A stretch of DNA of 44,585 nt from Lachnospiraceae bacterium (lineage in GTDB: Bacteria > Bacillota > Clostridia > Lachnospirales > Lachnospiraceae). The notes under the pieces were generated by a model. The model was given only the letters and a program-made list of their open reading frames with translations, made no database searches and had not been told where the DNA came from. The stretch covers positions 1-44,585 of the forward strand of contig SVFJ01000020.1 in assembly GCA_015056925.1 (NCBI GenBank), given 5' to 3'. This document shows positions 41,838 to 44,585 of this stretch, piece after piece. Each line of letters begins with the position of its first letter. The stretch's first letter is position 1. The translations under genes were made by a program, and so were the position numbers.

Positions 41838-42845
41838 ATGGCACAGTCAAAGGAATGGAATTGGAACAATGCAGATAAAGAGAAATGGTTAAAACCGTCA
41901 GAGGATAGCATATATCTAGCAAAGAAATGGGCTGAGGAAGGAGCACGCTCTATTTTGGATTTGGGGTGTGGTTTGGGAAGACATGCTTTGTATTTTGCAC
42001 AAAAGGGCTTCAAGGTGACAGCGGTTGATTTGTCTAAGGAAGCGGTGGAAAGTGCAAAGAAACTAAGAAGAGAGAATCAGGCAGATTTTCTATGTACGAG
42101 AGCAGATATGATGCAGCTTCCATTCGCTAATGATGCCTTTGACAGAGTATTTTCCTATCATGTAATTTCTCATCAGGATACCGAAGGTGTGCAGAATGTG
42201 GTGGATGAAATCACCAGAGTGTTAAAGCCTAGTGGAAAAGTATTTTTGACACTATGTTCAAAGGAACATTATGCCTTTTCGGAGGAAAGATTTCCTCATA
42301 TTGATGCGAATACAGTATTGAAGACAGAAGGAGCAGAGGTAGATGTACCTCATTTCTTTGCAGATAAGGAAGCCTTGAAGAAGCTGTTTCATGATTATAG
42401 TTTTGTACAAGTACGTCACATTACAGATTGTGAAATGAGCGAGGATGATAGCAGGGAAAGAAGTCATTATTTTGTAGAAGCTATTGTGCATAAAGAGCCG
42501 ACCAAGCTAGATTATTCAGACATTATCGGCACTACGGTAGAGTGTACCATAGACCGTCCACTTGGTAGCTTCCATCCAAGGCATAAGGACTTATATTATC
42601 CTATCAATTATGGCTATGTAGATGGTATTTTTGCAGGAGATGGCGAAGAGCAGGATGTGTACATATTAGGAGTGGATGAGCCGTTACAAACCTTTGTGGG
42701 CAAAGTGATAGCTGTGTATCACAGATATAATGATAATGAAGATAAGTGGATTGTAGCGTCGGATGGCAAGGACTTTTCAGATGAGGAGATATTACAGCAG
42801 ATAGAATTTCAGGAGAATTTTTTTGATGGAGTGTTGGTAAGGTAA
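41838..42845 (+). CDS. SAM-dependent methyltransferase fused to an inorganic-pyrophosphatase-like domain
   Basis: A 335-residue two-domain protein. Residues about 30-200 are a class I methyltransferase: motif I ILDLGCGLGRHALYFA, acidic residue in VTAVDLSKEAVESA, and LPFANDAFDRVFSYHVI. Residues about 228-335 resemble a short soluble pyrophosphatase: TVECTIDRPLGS, YYPINYGYVDG, GDGEEQDVYILG and DKWIVASDG correspond to the family's PxNYGF, DGDPxD and DxK regions. Such pyrophosphatase-like domains usually occur alone in Firmicutes. Joining the two could pull a pyrophosphate-releasing reaction or act on a nucleotide by-product; this is inference. AGAAGGGAG precedes the start. A HAD fragment follows. 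Confidence 0.88.
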   Translation: MAQSKEWNWNNADKEKWLKPSEDSIYLAKKWAEEGARSILDLGCGLGRHALYFAQKGFKVTAVDLSKEAVESAKKLRRENQADFLCTRADMMQLPFANDAFDRVFSYHVISHQDTEGVQNVVDEITRVLKPSGKVFLTLCSKEHYAFSEERFPHIDANTVLKTEGAEVDVPHFFADKEALKKLFHDYSFVQVRHITDCEMSEDDSRERSHYFVEAIVHKEPTKLDYSDIIGTTVECTIDRPLGSFHPRHKDLYYPINYGYVDGIFAGDGEEQDVYILGVDEPLQTFVGKVIAVYHRYNDNEDKWIVASDGKDFSDEEILQQIEFQENFFDGVLVR

Positions 42846-42933
42846 AGCTATAGGATGCTTTTGCGAAACAGGAACGGCAAAGGAAATAATGATAGATAAA
42901 TAGACTGGAGAATAAACATGATACGAGCAGGGT

Positions 42934-43173
42934 GTGCAGAAGCCGGAGGAAGAGATTTTTATAGGATGTATGAATGCTTTGAATGTGAAGCCGGAGGAGT
43001 GCTTATACGTGGGAGACGGAGGCAGTCATGAGCTGGAGGCAGCCGACAGAATAGGGATGAATGCAGTACAGGCCTGTTGGTATTTACAGGAAGGAACAAC
43101 ACAGCCGACAGGGCGTAAGAGGGATTTCTCACAGCTGGATAAGCCGTTGGATATACTAAAGTACATCAAATGA
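42934..43173 (+). pseudogene. remnant of a HAD-family hydrolase (C-terminal part only)
   Basis: The frame encodes only the end of a HAD phosphatase: KPEEEIFIGCMNALNVKPEECLYVGDGGSHELEAADRIGMNAV holds the motif III lysine and the motif IV aspartates, but the N-terminal catalytic DxDxT and the cap domain are missing. The upstream 88 bases contain no matching piece in any frame. A GTG could start it, and an ATG a little upstream is in another frame. It is probably a deletion relic kept inside the operon; a short functional protein is less likely. Confidence 0.7.
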
Positions 43174-43188
43174 TAAGGAGCTATCAAT

Positions 43189-44088
43189 ATGAAGAGAGTA
43201 TTAGTGACAGGCGGAACGGTATTTGTAAGTCGTTATGTGGCAGAGTATTATGTGAAGGCAGGCTATGAAGTCTATGTATTAAATAGAAATAACAGACAAC
43301 AGTGCGAGGGTGTGATACTGATTGAGGCAGACAGACATCAGCTTGGCGATAAGCTAAAAGGTTATCATTTTGATGTGGTCTTTGATGTGACAGCCTATAA
43401 TGCTAAGGATGTAAATAGTCTGCTTGATGCATTGGACAGCTTTGAGGATTATATTTTGATTAGTTCCAGTGCAGTGTATCCTGAGCATTGTACGCAGCCA
43501 TTCACAGAAGAAACTAAGTTGGGTGTGAATAGGTTTTGGGGCAAATATGGAACAGACAAAATCGAAGCAGAAGAGGTGTTGAGGAAGCGTGTTCCCAATG
43601 CCTATATTCTCAGACCTCCATATTTGTATGGTTCCCTAAATAATGTGTATAGAGAAGCCTTTGTATTCGATTGCGCCATGCAGGGACGCAAATTTTATCT
43701 ACCCAAGGATGGCGGGATGAAACTACAGTTCTTCTATGTAAAGGATTTATGCCGATTTATGGACGTGATTTTAGAGAAGAAGCCAAAACAGCATATTTTT
43801 AATGTGGGAAATAAAGAGAGTATTTCAGTAAAGGATTGGGTAACCTTGTGTTACAGAATTGCAGGTAAAGAGGCGGAGTGTGTAAATGTCTGGAAAGATA
43901 TAGAACAACGTAAGTATTTTAGTTTCTATGATTATGAATATGCATTAGATGTACGAGAGCAATATGCACTCATGCCACAGACTAAACCCTTGGAGACAGG
44001 CTTGCAAGAAGCCTACGAGTGGTATCTGAACAATCAGGACAAGGTGTTAAAAAGACCATATATAGAGTTTATTGATAAGGAATTATAG
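43189..44088 (+). CDS. NAD-dependent epimerase/dehydratase (extended SDR)
   Basis: A 299-residue Rossmann-fold enzyme. VLVTGGTVFVSRYVAEYYV is the dinucleotide loop, with serine where most relatives have the last glycine (TGxxxxG). The active site shows serine in YILISSSAVY (about 90) and YGTDK (YxxxK, about 120), followed by LRPPYLYG. The C-terminal part (FYVKDLCRFM, FNVGNKESISVKDW) is that of sugar-nucleotide epimerases or dehydratases, but no substrate can be named. It is the last gene of the operon, with TAAGGAG as ribosome site. Confidence 0.9.
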   Translation: MKRVLVTGGTVFVSRYVAEYYVKAGYEVYVLNRNNRQQCEGVILIEADRHQLGDKLKGYHFDVVFDVTAYNAKDVNSLLDALDSFEDYILISSSAVYPEHCTQPFTEETKLGVNRFWGKYGTDKIEAEEVLRKRVPNAYILRPPYLYGSLNNVYREAFVFDCAMQGRKFYLPKDGGMKLQFFYVKDLCRFMDVILEKKPKQHIFNVGNKESISVKDWVTLCYRIAGKEAECVNVWKDIEQRKYFSFYDYEYALDVREQYALMPQTKPLETGLQEAYEWYLNNQDKVLKRPYIEFIDKEL

Positions 44089-44109
44089 AGTTGCTTGTTG
44101 CAATATGAG

Positions 44110-44139
44110 ACACCGTCAGGAGAATTTGGTGGTGTTTTT
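44110..44139 (+). terminator. weak terminator of the NUDIX-to-SDR operon
   Basis: ACACC (44110-44114) pairs with GGTGT (44131-44135) around a 16-base loop, followed by a T-rich tract. It lies 22 bases after the SDR stop. Confidence 0.5.
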
Positions 44140-44212
44140 ATTTTGGGGAGTTTTTTTGATACATTGTCTTATACCTAGAATTAATTAAATTCGGGGTTGT
44201 CGAGTTCTTCCA

Positions 44213-44442
44213 GCGCTCCCACTAACAGGTTTCATTCGAAAGCGAGAGCTACGGGCTAAGAGTTTCTAGGTGCTTTTATTTAAGAGCTCTCTATTCACGG
44301 AACCAGCGCATATTCGACATCCGTGTCTCACTATGCGCCTAGCGCCTTCATCCAGGCGGCGCTTTCCTATATACTCTAAAAGCACTAAGAAACTCTAACA
44401 CCCTGCGCCGGCTTTTTACATGAAACCTGTTAGTGCTTGCGC
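44213..44442. repeat. 230-bp nested inverted-repeat element
   Basis: Outer arms: GCGC plus a perfect 16-bp CACTAACAGGTTTCAT (44220-44235) with its complement (44420-44435). Inner arms: a 19-bp pair with two mismatches (44259-44277 and 44378-44396). The centre holds two hairpins, GCGCATA/TATGCGC (44306-44338) and AGCGCC/GGCGCT (44341-44363). There is no convincing coding frame. It may be a miniature inverted-repeat mobile element or a structured RNA. The remaining bases to the window end (44443-44585) show nothing recognisable. Confidence 0.85.
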
Positions 44443-44585
44443 CTAGTTTATCGGATAATCTAAGTGACATTACATTTTATTCCTGCTAAATTGGGATTTC
44501 GTTGAACTAGCACAGATAAGTGACAGAATATGCACGTCATCTTAGTTTAAGTTGCTACAGTTGGTCTTTTGTAAGTGAAACAATG

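Noticed and set aside
43189-44088. Loss-of-function in the SDR because the last glycine of the cofactor loop is serine
   Set aside because: The YxxxK, active-site serine and the rest of the fold are intact, and a serine there is compatible with the loop; evidence for inactivity is insufficient.

Overview
The window looks like a chromosomal segment of a low-GC, Gram-positive gut anaerobe of the Lachnospiraceae (Clostridia), probably a pectin degrader of the Lachnospira/Eubacterium eligens or Butyrivibrio type. This is inference, from the mix of AAGGAGG-type ribosome sites, a Bce-type bacitracin module, a DUF711/ACT-domain pair, an FtsA-like protein overlapping coaE, a DNA polymerase I without proofreading residues, and two secreted pectate lyases. 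No 16S gene or tRNA is present to confirm it.

Layout. 1-2.1 kb: a minus-strand cluster of small accessory enzymes (NUDIX, a membrane protein, two GNAT acetyltransferases, the last cut by the window edge). 2.2-10 kb: a tightly packed minus-strand run of SpoIID-like protein, YihY/BrkB membrane protein, BceR-like regulator, BceS-like kinase, BceA-like ATPase, BceB-like permease and a lipoprotein. It reads as an envelope-stress/peptide-antibiotic unit, with a BceR-like inverted repeat just before the ATPase gene. 10-10.7 kb: an apparent stand-alone structured RNA with its own promoter and terminators. 10.7-14 kb: a second two-component system with a large extracellular sensor. 14-18.6 kb: a 1479-residue secreted enzyme joining a PL1 and a PL9 pectate lyase, with a cre-like catabolite site at its promoter. 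19-25.5 kb: pckA, an Xaa-Pro aminopeptidase, deoC, a small membrane protein and thrC.

25.6-37 kb: a plus-strand AP2-domain gene with a promoter that predicts a leaderless mRNA, then minus-strand genes for a coiled protein, a membrane-anchored GH25-like protein with a degenerate active site, the DUF711/ACT pair, a metallo-hydrolase, an FtsA-like protein with beta-grasp-like repeats, coaE, polA and a possible small ORF. 37-39.2 kb: a second PL9 lyase with a SUMF1-type lipoprotein. 39.2-39.7 kb: gene-free DNA with four tandem hairpin repeats and a branched foldable element. 39.7-44.1 kb: a plus-strand operon of NUDIX, GNAT, DUF3795, HD hydrolase, a methyltransferase-pyrophosphatase fusion, a HAD fragment and an SDR enzyme. 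The window ends with a 230-bp nested inverted-repeat element.

The most interesting non-coding signals are the autonomous RNA at 10.35-10.56 kb, a family of intergenic elements that start at a stop codon with a hairpin and continue with the shared core TTGCAAATTTGT (22.7, 31.2 and 34.0 kb), the tandem hairpins at 39.3 kb and the nested palindrome at 44.2-44.4 kb. All coordinates and motifs were read by eye; no homology search or folding program was run.
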